DNA of 64,000 nt. It comes from Fimbriimonadaceae bacterium. GTDB taxonomy: Bacteria > Armatimonadota > Fimbriimonadia > Fimbriimonadales > Fimbriimonadaceae. The DNA lies in the NCBI GenBank assembly GCA_020847855.1, contig JADLBH010000011.1, forward strand, positions 28,037 through 92,036, given 5' to 3'. Under the pieces are notes generated by a model. That model saw nothing but the letters and a program-made list of their open reading frames with translations, had not been told where the DNA came from and searched no databases. Of the stretch, positions 10,183 through 18,410 are shown one piece after another (positions within the stretch are counted from its first letter, which is position 1; every line of letters starts with the position of its first letter). The translations under genes were made by a program, and so were the position numbers.

Positions 10183-10460
10183 GCTTTGTCATCCTCGTCT
10201 CCCTCTTGTTTCCACCCAGGAGACCGACTCGGCAACGAAGTGGCGAACGGCCCGAAACGAGAAGTTGACGACCCGACCCGTTCGTGCTTAGGTCAACCGG
10301 TGTTCACGTACCAACGCTGGCGAGGACCCCATCCTCCAAATCTCGGCATGTGACGGGTTCCGCAGTCACAATCGAGGACTCACCGACCTCTGAACATTGG
10401 GAGGGGCATGAGTTCCCATCCATACCCCTGGGTGTCCACACGCGAGCCGCGCCTTTGCGG
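10183..10460. other. Intergenic region between convergent genes, nothing recognised
   Basis: This 278-bp gap separates the CDF exporter and M23 peptidase genes, which converge on it. I see no convincing ORF, RNA gene or hairpin with a T-tract. Confidence 0.4.
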
Positions 10461-11687
10461 TCAGCTCCCCACGATTTCGAGGGATGCAGCCTCGAACGCC
10501 TCCCCCTTCCCTAGATCGGTGCCGACAGTGACAACCCACGCGCCAACTGGGAACTCGGCACGGCCCAGAGCCTTCGCGGCGCCCTTGATGTACTTGAGGT
10601 CGGGCAGCAGGGAAGCTCCCGCACCCGAATCGCTCTCGAGAGTCGCCATGACGACCACGAGGACGTCGCGTTCTTTGTCATACTTGTGGACGACACCATC
10701 CAAACGAGTCTGACCAGACTTTCGCACGAACTTTGTCGTTGCTTGGCGTGGTACTGGCACAGTGAGCTGGTTCGCGGCTTCCAGACTAAAGACGCTGTTG
10801 ACGACGTGTCCTTCCGGCGTATGGAGCTCGAAGTGCAGATGGGGCCCGGTTCCCTCGGCGTTTCCACTGTCACCCACCCATCCGACCATCTCTCCTGCGC
10901 GGACTGTGCTCCCATCCTTGATCCCAGGTGCGAAAGCGAAGCGCTCGCCCCCCATGGCATTGTCTGTCCCCGGCGAATCGTTGTTGATATGCATATAGAC
11001 GGCCTGCCACCCGTCCTCCGCGCTGATCGTGAGCCAATAGTGCCTCGGGCTCGAACGCAGGGAGACCGTTCCGTCGAAAGCCGCAACGAGGGGGGTCAGC
11101 TTCGGTGCCATGAGGTCTTGGCCGTGATGACGGCGGGTGCCGCCCCCGCGCGACGCAAGAAAGGTGTCCGCCAGGCGCGTGCCGCCGAGCACTGGATAAA
11201 TGATGGGGAGGGTCACCGTCTCGCTCGAAACCCCATCGGAGTCAATGATCGCGCCCAAAGCGCCGGGTCGGGCGACCGGGGTGCGAACTCCCGAGCGTGA
11301 CGGAACCGGTGATCCGGGGGAGTAGAGCATAATCTCCGTGGCGTCCCCCACCTCCGACTCGATCCGACGATAGATCACGGCGATCTCTCGGCCCCCTACA
11401 AGGTCGGAACCCGAGACCGCGCGGCGGCCCCGATCCGTCCACCGAAGCAAGACCGAACGGGGAAGGATGAGCTCCCGGCGGTCAGCACGACCGAAGAAAT
11501 GTTCGTCTCCACGGTCGTTCCAAGTGCTGTCCACGTCCATGACGAGGAGCCTCTTTGCCGATTCATAGGTAACGACCCGTCCCTCCCACCTTTCGTGCCC
11601 GGCCGGGGGCGGGGCCATGCCCTTCCATGGGTTTGCGGGGAGCTGAGATACCTGGTAAGCGAAAGCCATCGTGGCAAGGACTACCAT
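10461..11687 (-). CDS. M23-family (LytM-type) metallopeptidase, exported
   Basis: A 408-residue protein with a short hydrophobic N-terminus (MVVLATMAFAYQ). The peptidase motifs are complete: HHGQDL (His-x3-Asp zinc ligands) and GPHLHFEL (HxH), separated by VGDSGNAEGTGP. About 130 unassigned residues precede the catalytic domain and about 90 follow it. LytM enzymes cut peptidoglycan cross-bridges; with all ligands present it is probably active. It begins 13 bp after the MFS gene stop on the same strand, so the two are probably co-transcribed. Confidence 0.87.
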   Translation of the reverse strand: MVVLATMAFAYQVSQLPANPWKGMAPPPAGHERWEGRVVTYESAKRLLVMDVDSTWNDRGDEHFFGRADRRELILPRSVLLRWTDRGRRAVSGSDLVGGREIAVIYRRIESEVGDATEIMLYSPGSPVPSRSGVRTPVARPGALGAIIDSDGVSSETVTLPIIYPVLGGTRLADTFLASRGGGTRRHHGQDLMAPKLTPLVAAFDGTVSLRSSPRHYWLTISAEDGWQAVYMHINNDSPGTDNAMGGERFAFAPGIKDGSTVRAGEMVGWVGDSGNAEGTGPHLHFELHTPEGHVVNSVFSLEAANQLTVPVPRQATTKFVRKSGQTRLDGVVHKYDKERDVLVVVMATLESDSGAGASLLPDLKYIKGAAKALGRAEFPVGAWVVTVGTDLGKGEAFEAASLEIVGS

Positions 11688-11700
11688 AACTGACGTTATC

Positions 11701-12999
11701 CTACCTGCTACCGCGAACGCATCGCACGAGGACGGTTCCGATCAGGAACAGCACACCTGCAGTCCAGAACATGGCCGTGTAACCTGCGCCAGGTTGAACT
11801 CGGTTCAACCCGTCTACGAGAAAACCTGCCGCCCCGACGACGAGTTGGACGCTTGTGAGGCTGGAGGTCCAGAGGCCCATCTGGGAGCCCGCTCGGTCAA
11901 GGTGGGGGATCACGTCCGAGGCGAGTGCCCAGTCTGCGGAGCTGTAGAGCCCGAAACCCACCCCGAACGGTAGGGCAAGGAGCCAAAGCAGGGTGAGATC
12001 GCGTGCGAGGGCCAGCGGTCCCAGCGCCCCCATCACGAGCACCGCAGACAGATAGATCACGCGCTTCCTTCCGATCTTGTCCGCGAGGCTTCCGGCGATC
12101 ACGGCCCCGAAGGCGCCAAAGAGCGAGACTGTGACGGCGAGGACGTTCGCCGCGCCAGCCGGTGTCTTTGCGTCATAGGAAAAAACTCGAAAACTGGTGA
12201 ACTCGTCGGTAAGATAGTTCACAAGATAGTTGGTCACGAGGGAGAAAGCCAATGCAGTGAGTGCCCGGTTCGCCCAAACCCAACGGAAGTCGGCACTTCT
12301 CCAGGGCTCTAGCCATACCTGGGCGAGGCTAGGCCGGGCTTTCGGCTTCGGCGAGGTTCGCTGGTGACCTCGGAGCGTGAGCAACGTCAAGCCTGCACCG
12401 GTCAGGGTGACGATTGCGATCCCAGCGTAGATCCGGCCGTTCGTGACCAGAAGGATCGCAGCTACTGCGCTTGCCACCTCGGCAAGCCGCTGTAAGAGCA
12501 CCATGGCTGCGCTTGACCGCCCTCTCCCCCCCTCGGGAACTAGTTCGGGCACCATCCCGCCATAGGGACCGGTCCCCACATCGTCGGAGATTTGCAACAA
12601 GAGGTAACCGATAGCAAAGACGAGTAAGGTCGGTGCAGAAGAGAGCACTCCCAGTGCGACCAGGGTCAATAGTGCTCCCACGAGGAGGAAGGGCCGGCGA
12701 TGGCCCCAGCGGGAATCGGCGCGGTCGCTCCATGCACCGAAGACCACGGGCCCGACGATGGCCCAAATCGCCCCCAGGCCGTACACCGTGCCCCAAGCCG
12801 AGTTGTGGCTTCCCCCGGGCACGAACTGGCGGACCTGGAGAGGCAGGAGGACGAAGAGCAGGATGAACCACTTATAGCTGACCGCAAACCAGTAGGCGCT
12901 GAACCCTAGGTTCCAAGCCCACGTGTCTCGATACACGCCGCGATGCCCGGTCAATCGCAGCCGAGTATACGTGCGCCTCAGCCCTCGGACATGTTGCAA
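11701..12999 (-). CDS. MFS transporter
   Basis: A 432-residue protein with about 12 hydrophobic segments. The first cytoplasmic loop after TM2 has the MFS motif A-like GAWSDRADSRWGHRRPF, repeated in the second half as GSLADKIGRKRVIYL. The loop sequences look like the sugar-cation symporter (GPH-like) side of the superfamily, but the substrate is not determinable. It lies directly upstream of the M23 peptidase gene. Confidence 0.85.
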   Translation of the reverse strand: MQHVRGLRRTYTRLRLTGHRGVYRDTWAWNLGFSAYWFAVSYKWFILLFVLLPLQVRQFVPGGSHNSAWGTVYGLGAIWAIVGPVVFGAWSDRADSRWGHRRPFLLVGALLTLVALGVLSSAPTLLVFAIGYLLLQISDDVGTGPYGGMVPELVPEGGRGRSSAAMVLLQRLAEVASAVAAILLVTNGRIYAGIAIVTLTGAGLTLLTLRGHQRTSPKPKARPSLAQVWLEPWRSADFRWVWANRALTALAFSLVTNYLVNYLTDEFTSFRVFSYDAKTPAGAANVLAVTVSLFGAFGAVIAGSLADKIGRKRVIYLSAVLVMGALGPLALARDLTLLWLLALPFGVGFGLYSSADWALASDVIPHLDRAGSQMGLWTSSLTSVQLVVGAAGFLVDGLNRVQPGAGYTAMFWTAGVLFLIGTVLVRCVRGSR

Positions 13000-13224
13000 G
13001 GCGACGAGCGGGATCGGCCCAGACGTTGAACAAGGTCGTCGAAGCCGGCAACGCGGAAATCCTGTAACGGGAGCCTGCTAGGCTGGCCTTGCACATCGCC
13101 CGCTCAGAAGGGATCCAAGTTCCGCGCAACCTTGAAGCAAGACGGCTTCGCTGCAGGCTGGGGACCGATCTCCGATCCCGACACCTTCTTCGTGGCGAGT
13201 CTAGCCTAGCAGGTAGATCAGGGA
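13000..13224. other. Non-coding spacer upstream of cassette A
   Basis: No convincing gene was seen here. Short open stretches exist on the plus strand but none has a start codon, ribosome binding site or recognisable domain. Confidence 0.4.
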
Positions 13225-13240
13225 CTTTAGGCCTAAAGTG
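13225..13240. promoter_or_regulatory. 16-bp perfect palindrome, candidate operator of cassette A
   Basis: ACTTTAGGCCTAAAGT is a perfect 16-bp palindrome. Its right half overlaps the position expected for the -35 element of the extended -10 promoter at 13256-13264, so a bound protein would block RNA polymerase. The half-site CTTTAGGC also occurs at 31621-31628, upstream of cassette B. The bound factor is unknown. Confidence 0.5.
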
Positions 13241-13255
13241 TAGAATTGAATCCGT

Positions 13256-13264
13256 GCTATAATC
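13256..13264 (+). promoter_or_regulatory. Extended -10 promoter (TGCTATAAT) of cassette A
   Basis: The sequence TG-C-TATAAT is a consensus extended -10 element. Transcription would start about 7 bp later, near 13271, only a few bases before ATG 13274. The mRNA is therefore predicted to be leaderless or nearly so. No good -35 hexamer is seen, which an extended -10 can tolerate. Confidence 0.55.
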
Positions 13265-13273
13265 CCGGCCTTA

Positions 13274-13671
13274 TGGCAATGAGACGCTCCGGGCTCGCTG
13301 CCGGCCGAGTAGTTCTGGGTGCCACCTTGATCTTCGGCGGATTGGTCGGGATCGTGCCAGCAAGGCCCTACTACGTCCTGGGCGTACCGAGGGATCTTGG
13401 CACCGTGGATGCCGACTTCGGCGCGACCGTGCCCGCGGTGCTGATCAACGCCACCCGGTCCGAGATGGATGTCCGCTATTCCGCGTTCGGGTGCGGCCCT
13501 GGTGGGACTGCAAGCGTTCCGCCCTTCAGCTGCCGCGGTATCGAGTTGCACTTCGCAGGCGGCGGACAGAACGGCCCACACATACTTCGTGCCATAATTC
13601 AAGGTGCAGGGGATCGGTTCGTAACCACGTGCATAGTGGAGACACGGGCGATCCTCACCAGGAAGCGATGA
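13274..13671 (+). CDS. Small exported protein, weakly DUF1573-like (cassette A, gene 1)
   Basis: A 132-residue protein beginning with a signal-peptide-like segment (MAMRRSGLAAGRVVLGATL). The mature part has the order hydrophobic strand, Asn (AVLIN), Cys (FGCGPG), then VPPFS and a further strand, resembling the Ig-like DUF1573 fold; this match is weak. The cassette B counterpart at 31737 shares the segment S-V/I-PPFS and the same overall layout. A second ATG lies two codons downstream. It has an almost absent 5' leader and its stop overlaps the pseudopilin start (ATGA). Function unknown. Confidence 0.6.
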
Positions 13672-14429
13672 TGCGTCGAGGGTTCACCTTGGTCGAGTTG
13701 CTCGTCAGCGTCGCCATTTTCGCGGTACTGACTGCGATCCTGGTGCCCGTCTTGGGTTCGGCAAAGCGTCGGAGCCAAGCCGCGGTCGCGGTCGCCCACG
13801 TTCGCCAATACGCCCAAGCCGCACTGATCTACGAATCCGCCTACGAGGGATTGCCGGAGGCGAACAATTTGACGGGCGGGTATTGGATCTCGGCCATGGG
13901 GCTGATGAGGGCCGGACGGGCACAATTGGTAGACCCGACCTTCCGGGTACCAGATCCGAAGAGCAATCTCGTAGCGTTGAGCGGTTATGCGATCAACGGT
14001 TGCCTAGGCTCACGTCCATTCGCCGACGAACCGAGTAGGACCGTGATCTTCGCTACAGTCGGCGAGTTTGCCGACATCAACGTCTTGGGCGTATCCGAGA
14101 TGAACGTGGTCGCGCTGATGGCTCCAGACTCTATCGAGTACGGGGAGATCGGAGACAAGGAGTTCTCCAAGACGAACCAACGGTTGATCCGCCGCCAGGA
14201 GTACGGTGCCTTGCGCCATATGGGCAAGGGAGCCTATTCGTTCCTCGACGGCCACGCAAAGCTGCACGCGCCCACGGAGTTCACCTACCCAACGGACGCA
14301 TACATGTGCTTCCCTCGACCAGGAAGTAGGATGGCCGGGCCGAACGGTGGGCTTCGCTTCTTCACGACTTACAATCTATCGGCTCGCGGTGATTCGGCAC
14401 CGGAACCTCACGGAGCGATGAACCGCTGA
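13668..14429 (+). CDS. Type II secretion pseudopilin-like protein with an H-X9-DG motif (cassette A, gene 2)
   Basis: A 253-residue protein starting MMRRGFTLVELLVSVAIFAV, the prepilin signal cut before Phe by prepilin peptidase, with the conserved Glu5. Near the C-terminus H-(9 residues)-DG is seen in LRHMGKGAYSFLDGHAK, the hallmark of the abundant DUF1559-type pseudopilins of Planctomycetes and Armatimonadota. It is inserted into the plane of the inner membrane. It overlaps gene 1 by 4 bp (ATGA). It may be a dedicated pseudopilin for exporting the cysteine-rich protein encoded next, which is an inference. Cassette B lacks it. Confidence 0.82.
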   Translation: MMRRGFTLVELLVSVAIFAVLTAILVPVLGSAKRRSQAAVAVAHVRQYAQAALIYESAYEGLPEANNLTGGYWISAMGLMRAGRAQLVDPTFRVPDPKSNLVALSGYAINGCLGSRPFADEPSRTVIFATVGEFADINVLGVSEMNVVALMAPDSIEYGEIGDKEFSKTNQRLIRRQEYGALRHMGKGAYSFLDGHAKLHAPTEFTYPTDAYMCFPRPGSRMAGPNGGLRFFTTYNLSARGDSAPEPHGAMNR

Positions 14430-14448
14430 ACGAAAGAGTCCCAATCTC

Positions 14449-14820
14449 ATGAAAAGTAACACTTCCCTTGAACGAAGCCGCCAGCTCACCAAGCTGTTCG
14501 GCATTTCGGTAGTGATGTTAGTCCTGTGCGGTCTGGCAACTGCGCAGATCTTCAGCCAGTGCAACTACGTACCGAAGGATCCGGTGACCGAGCCTTGCAA
14601 CGTGGCGACGGGTTGCACCGACACGTGCCAGCGAACCTACTATGACGAGGCGGTGTGTGAAGTGAATCCACTGTCTTCGTGCCTCAAGGAGATCCAATCT
14701 CAGTACGACACAGTGAAGACTTACGGATGTGTGCCTGGCACTACCTGCCATTGCCCGTCAAACGTTCCAGCAATGAACACCTCGTACGTCCTCGTTGATC
14801 GCGAACGATGCACGAGCTAA
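14449..14820 (+). CDS. Secreted ten-cysteine protein (cassette A, gene 3)
   Basis: A 123-residue protein with basic residues, then a hydrophobic signal segment (LFGISVVMLVLCGLATAQ), giving a mature chain of about 90 residues with ten cysteines. The spacing is C-11-C-5-C-3-C-9-C-7-C-15-C-5-C-1-C-18-C. The paralogue at 32147-32500 has C-11-C-6-C-6-C-9-C-6-C-15-C-7-C-1-C-17-C, and both carry a TC-x-CP motif. An even cysteine number and conserved spacing suggest five disulphides and an extracellular fold. I do not recognise the family. Possible roles are toxin, adhesin or signalling peptide; none is shown. Confidence 0.75.
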   Translation: MKSNTSLERSRQLTKLFGISVVMLVLCGLATAQIFSQCNYVPKDPVTEPCNVATGCTDTCQRTYYDEAVCEVNPLSSCLKEIQSQYDTVKTYGCVPGTTCHCPSNVPAMNTSYVLVDRERCTS

Positions 14821-15851
14821 AGCACTGGTCGGCGCTACTATTCCTAGCGATTGCGAGCACCCACCAGCTAGCTTGGTGCGCGGAGGGTCGGACGCTGAAG
14901 TACAGCGTTCACTTGTGGATCTTGCCTCAAAGAATAGACGTGGAAGCTCGCGTCGAGGACGCACTGTGGAGGCTTCGGGAGGGAGGGATGACCCGAGAAA
15001 CGGCAGAACGCAATCGGAGCGCTCAGCGGGCGTTCTTCGAATCGCAAACGAAGCCACATGAACTCAAAGGTTCACTCCTACTCTATACAGACGGACGTCG
15101 TCGGCGCGTTGATTACTTCGTTCCTTTGTTGGGGACGGCCGTACGAGCGTTGCCCTATAGTGAGAGCTTTGACGGCCAACTGACGATGACGAAGGAGCAA
15201 GGACGGGGCTCTGTGTCGTTAGGTGACAGTACATCGTTCTTTCGTTCGGTCGCTCACTCGGTGTTCCTCGCTGGGACAGTGCCGGTCGGTTCTTCGTTCA
15301 CTTCCACAGAGGAACCTGGTGTCGGGTTGCGCATCGGATACGACCACGGTGTCATCGGTCGAGAGACGACAACTTTGAAGGGAACTTTGTTCGAGCCGCG
15401 ATCCGGAGAGTGTCGAATCGAGTCCAAGGAAGGGCGCGTGTGGCAGGAGTACTCTATCGAAGCTCAGGGTTCGCTGCGTTCCGCAGTTGAAGGTGGTGCG
15501 CCATACCGCGTTGTGGTCACGACGAAGGACGCGAAAGGTACCGTTCTGAGGCGTGAGAAGTTCGAGTTCGTGGCCGCGACGAATACTCAGTTTGAGCCTG
15601 TCCTCGGAAGATTGGAGGCTGGGTTGCACGTCTCGGACGGCAGGGCGACGACGAATGAGGGTGGCCTTTCGTACTTGTGGCCAGGCTCGCTTCCGACGGT
15701 AGAGGCTGCTCGCCAGCTCACCCGCTCCCACCTCGAGTCCAATGGTTCAGTGTCCCGAGAGAAATGGGCGTTACCGCTCCTCGGGGCTGGTGCGCTGATC
15801 CTTGCCTTGCCGTTTCTACGTAAGATCTTGCGAAAGATGAGGCGTTCGTGA
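14808..15851 (+). CDS. LRxGGMT protein with a C-terminal membrane anchor (cassette A, gene 4)
   Basis: A 347-residue protein that starts inside the end of gene 3 (13-bp overlap). It has a signal peptide (HWSALLFLAIASTHQLAWC), an early helix with LREGGMTRETAERNR, a mostly beta-rich body (…YSESFDGQLTMT…), and ends in a TM segment (LLGAGALILALPFL) with a strongly basic tail (RKILRKMRRS). It should be anchored with its body outside. The cassette B paralogue (32635-33681, 348 residues) shares LRxGGMT, ESxDGxxT and a late xxYxxxGxLP segment. Function unknown; the coupling suggests it holds, processes or presents the ten-cysteine protein. Confidence 0.7.
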   Translation: MHELKHWSALLFLAIASTHQLAWCAEGRTLKYSVHLWILPQRIDVEARVEDALWRLREGGMTRETAERNRSAQRAFFESQTKPHELKGSLLLYTDGRRRRVDYFVPLLGTAVRALPYSESFDGQLTMTKEQGRGSVSLGDSTSFFRSVAHSVFLAGTVPVGSSFTSTEEPGVGLRIGYDHGVIGRETTTLKGTLFEPRSGECRIESKEGRVWQEYSIEAQGSLRSAVEGGAPYRVVVTTKDAKGTVLRREKFEFVAATNTQFEPVLGRLEAGLHVSDGRATTNEGGLSYLWPGSLPTVEAARQLTRSHLESNGSVSREKWALPLLGAGALILALPFLRKILRKMRRS

Positions 15852-15875
15852 GGGAGTGATGGGAGGGGCCCTGGT

Positions 15876-16499
15876 CTAGGACTCCCCAGGTGACCGCCCC
15901 GTCATACTGTCTTCAAGGAAGCGGTAGTGACCGACGACGGTCCAACTGTGCAGCACGTCCTCCTCGGCCACCTGGCGGATGTTATGGACTACCGCTGGCC
16001 AACCGCTCCTGCCGAGGCGGTCGCTCACGATCCCGATGTGGTCGCGACCGGTCGGCATCCTCCAAGTCACGATATCCCCCGGCCGCCACTCGGTTGCAAG
16101 ACAGTCCGTGGCCAGAACTTGGAAGTGCCGCCGAAAGTAGACAGCAAGATTCCGCACTCTGCGATGGTCAATGTTTGCGTCCGGGCGGGCGATGTCGGGG
16201 TAGAGCGAGCGGCGGTGGTCGTCTTGGAGGGCCCTTTGCATATCGAGGCCTGCTCCCCGCAGAGCCCTTATGGCCACGTCGGAACACGCCCCCACGCTAG
16301 AGGGCACATCGCCTCCAGGGTATGCGATCTGGTAGTAGGAGGCGTCGTAGCGGGCGGGACGGTCGAGCTGGACCAAGGCACCGCGAAAGACCGGGTTCGC
16401 GCTCCGGGGCCGGGGCGCAGACCCAAGCGCGCCACGGGGAGCAGAGCGCAAGCTACACCCAGCGAGGAGCAGGAGCGTCAGGGAGCCGACAACCCGCAT
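15876..16499 (-). CDS. DUF1287-family lipoprotein
   Basis: About 207 residues from ATG 16499, giving a lipoprotein signal (MRVVGSLTLLLLAGCS) with Cys15 as the lipid-modified residue. The conserved DUF1287 pattern is present: YYQIAYPGGDVP, then CSDVAIRALR, DANIDHRRV and WRPGDIVTWRM…DHIGIVSD. The Cys and His arrangement recalls NlpC/P60-like folds, so a cell-wall hydrolase role is often proposed for the family; no activity is established. It converges on cassette A and is divergent from the isomerase gene. Confidence 0.82.
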   Translation of the reverse strand: MRVVGSLTLLLLAGCSLRSAPRGALGSAPRPRSANPVFRGALVQLDRPARYDASYYQIAYPGGDVPSSVGACSDVAIRALRGAGLDMQRALQDDHRRSLYPDIARPDANIDHRRVRNLAVYFRRHFQVLATDCLATEWRPGDIVTWRMPTGRDHIGIVSDRLGRSGWPAVVHNIRQVAEEDVLHSWTVVGHYRFLEDSMTGRSPGES

Positions 16500-16570
16500 G
16501 GACGATACAACGACGAGGGGACGGTCCGGGTGCCCCAGGGTTGGAGGGGACGGGTACATTCTCAGATTCG

Positions 16571-17461
16571 ATGGATCGCTCAGGCCACCAGGACGTCCGC
16601 ATTGGCACGCTTGCCCCGCTCGAAGGGGCGCAAGGCTATTTGAGGCAGCTCCTGCCCCACGGCTTCGAGTGCTTCCAGCTTACGATGCGGGCAACGATCG
16701 GCGGGCTCGATTTGCCTTCGCTCGCCACCGAGGTAAAGGAGGTCTTACGGGATCGAGCGGCGGTCTCGTCCTTGGGACTCTATGGCAACCCGCTCACGAA
16801 CGAGGAGACGGCGCGAGACTGGGCGACCGTGATCCGCTCCGCAGGGCTCTTTGGAGCGAAGTTCGTGTGCGGTTTTGCCGGTGCGCTCGAGGATCGGCCA
16901 GTGGACGAGAGCATCCCTCGATTTGCGGAGGTTTTCGGCGAACTTGCGAAGGTGGCCGAGGGCGAGGGAGTGAAGATCGGCTTCGAAAACTGCGACATGG
17001 GGGGCACGTGGGAAAGGCCAAAATGGAACATCGCCCACTCGCCCAGAGCTTGGGAACTCATGTTCGACGCTGTGCCCTCGGATGCCCTCGGCCTCGAATG
17101 GGAACCGTGTCACCAGATGGTCTCGTTCATCGAGCCGGTGCCTCAACTCCGCCAGTGGGTGGGGAAGGTCGTCCACATCCATGGCAAAGACGCGACGATC
17201 GCCTGGGACGTCGTGAGGCGAGAGGGGACGCGGTGCGGCAAACATGTCGTGCAGCACCGAACTCCAGGGTTCGGCGACACGAACTGGGCCGACGTGATCA
17301 GCGTCTTGCGGTCAGCAGGCTGGCGGGGCTCGATTGATATCGAAGGCTGGCACGATCCCGTCTACCGCGGCGACCTGGAAATGACGGGGCAGGTCTATGG
17401 GCTGAACTATCTCAAAGGGTGCCGCGGCGGGCCGTACGTGCCCAACCCTGCCACGGCATAG
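16571..17461 (+). CDS. Sugar phosphate isomerase/epimerase (xylose isomerase-like TIM barrel)
   Basis: 296 residues from ATG 16571. The AP-endonuclease-2/xylose-isomerase TIM-barrel pattern is visible: KIGFENCDMGG (metal-binding Glu after the strand), LGLEWEPCHQ, KVVHIHGKDA and a final SIDIEGWHDP. It probably interconverts a keto or inosose sugar using a divalent metal; the exact substrate is not known. It converges with the membrane-protein gene, leaving only 2 bp between stop codons. Confidence 0.85.
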   Translation: MDRSGHQDVRIGTLAPLEGAQGYLRQLLPHGFECFQLTMRATIGGLDLPSLATEVKEVLRDRAAVSSLGLYGNPLTNEETARDWATVIRSAGLFGAKFVCGFAGALEDRPVDESIPRFAEVFGELAKVAEGEGVKIGFENCDMGGTWERPKWNIAHSPRAWELMFDAVPSDALGLEWEPCHQMVSFIEPVPQLRQWVGKVVHIHGKDATIAWDVVRREGTRCGKHVVQHRTPGFGDTNWADVISVLRSAGWRGSIDIEGWHDPVYRGDLEMTGQVYGLNYLKGCRGGPYVPNPATA

Positions 17462-17463
17462 CG

Positions 17464-18285
17464 CTACTCGGCCTTGGGTTCCTCAGGTTCGGAAGGCGCC
17501 CCGGGCTCTTGCGGCGGGGCTGGTACCTCCGGGGCGGGGGCCTCGGGTTGCGCGGGCGCGGCGACCGGGACGGCCTCGGCCACGGGGCCCATGCCCACGA
17601 GGTCGCGATAGACGAGCGCAGTACCCACAGTGGCGATGGGGAAGGTCACCAGAATGCCGATACAACACGCGATGACGCCCAGGCCAGAGACCAAGCCGAG
17701 CACGAAATAGAGGACCGCCGCCATGAAGAGGAACTTGCTCATCTTGCCGAAGCTGAAGGAGAGCGCGTCGAACGGCGAGAGGCCCTGGACGACCATTGCG
17801 GGGAGAACCAGCATCGTCAGCCCGCCCGCGATGAACGCCGGGAAAATGCACAGATAAACGCCGATCGTCACCATCACGTAGGTGAGGAGCGTGGCGAGCG
17901 CGAACGGTACGAACCTGCTTACTCCCCAAGTGACGTCAGCCATCTCAACTTTTTGGCCCGACATGTGCTTGAACGCCATGTGGATCATGGATGCGATGAA
18001 CGGCCCAGCGAGGGCATAGCCCAAGAGCGTGAAGGGCATCGAGATCGTGCTCGCTCGAACCTGCTGCATGAGGATCGGCATAAGCTCCCTGGGCGGGTTT
18101 TGCATGTCCATGGTGCTGGTGGCAAGCAACGAGCCCATGTAGCCGACCATGTTGCTCACCATCATGACGATCAGGGCGGATACGATGAACGGCCCAAAGT
18201 TGGCCTTGATGATCTCCCAGGCCTCACCGATGACGCTGAAGCGGATCTCGTTGATGACCGGTCGCGGGTAGTTGGAGGGTTGCAT
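17464..18285 (-). CDS. Multi-pass membrane protein of unknown function
   Basis: 273 residues from ATG 18283-18285. A short cytoplasmic N-terminus (…IGEAWEIIKANFGPF) leads into about five hydrophobic segments, with a repeated GVSRFVPFALATLL / LSFSFGKMSKFLFMAAVLYF arrangement. This resembles the DUF975 or glycerophosphodiesterase-membrane-domain type of integral membrane protein. The last 50 residues are a Pro/Ala/Glu-rich tail (PAPEVPAPPQEPG). No catalytic motif was seen. Confidence 0.7.
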   Translation of the reverse strand: MQPSNYPRPVINEIRFSVIGEAWEIIKANFGPFIVSALIVMMVSNMVGYMGSLLATSTMDMQNPPRELMPILMQQVRASTISMPFTLLGYALAGPFIASMIHMAFKHMSGQKVEMADVTWGVSRFVPFALATLLTYVMVTIGVYLCIFPAFIAGGLTMLVLPAMVVQGLSPFDALSFSFGKMSKFLFMAAVLYFVLGLVSGLGVIACCIGILVTFPIATVGTALVYRDLVGMGPVAEAVPVAAPAQPEAPAPEVPAPPQEPGAPSEPEEPKAE

Positions 18286-18410
18286 AGCGGACGCTCTCAA
18301 GGATCAGGACGGTGGGATACCCGATTTCGGAGCCGAAGCACACTTACTCCTCCGCTCCGATAGCCGGAACCTGATGCGAACGACGAGGGTCACAGGCTTG
18401 CGAGAGGGGC

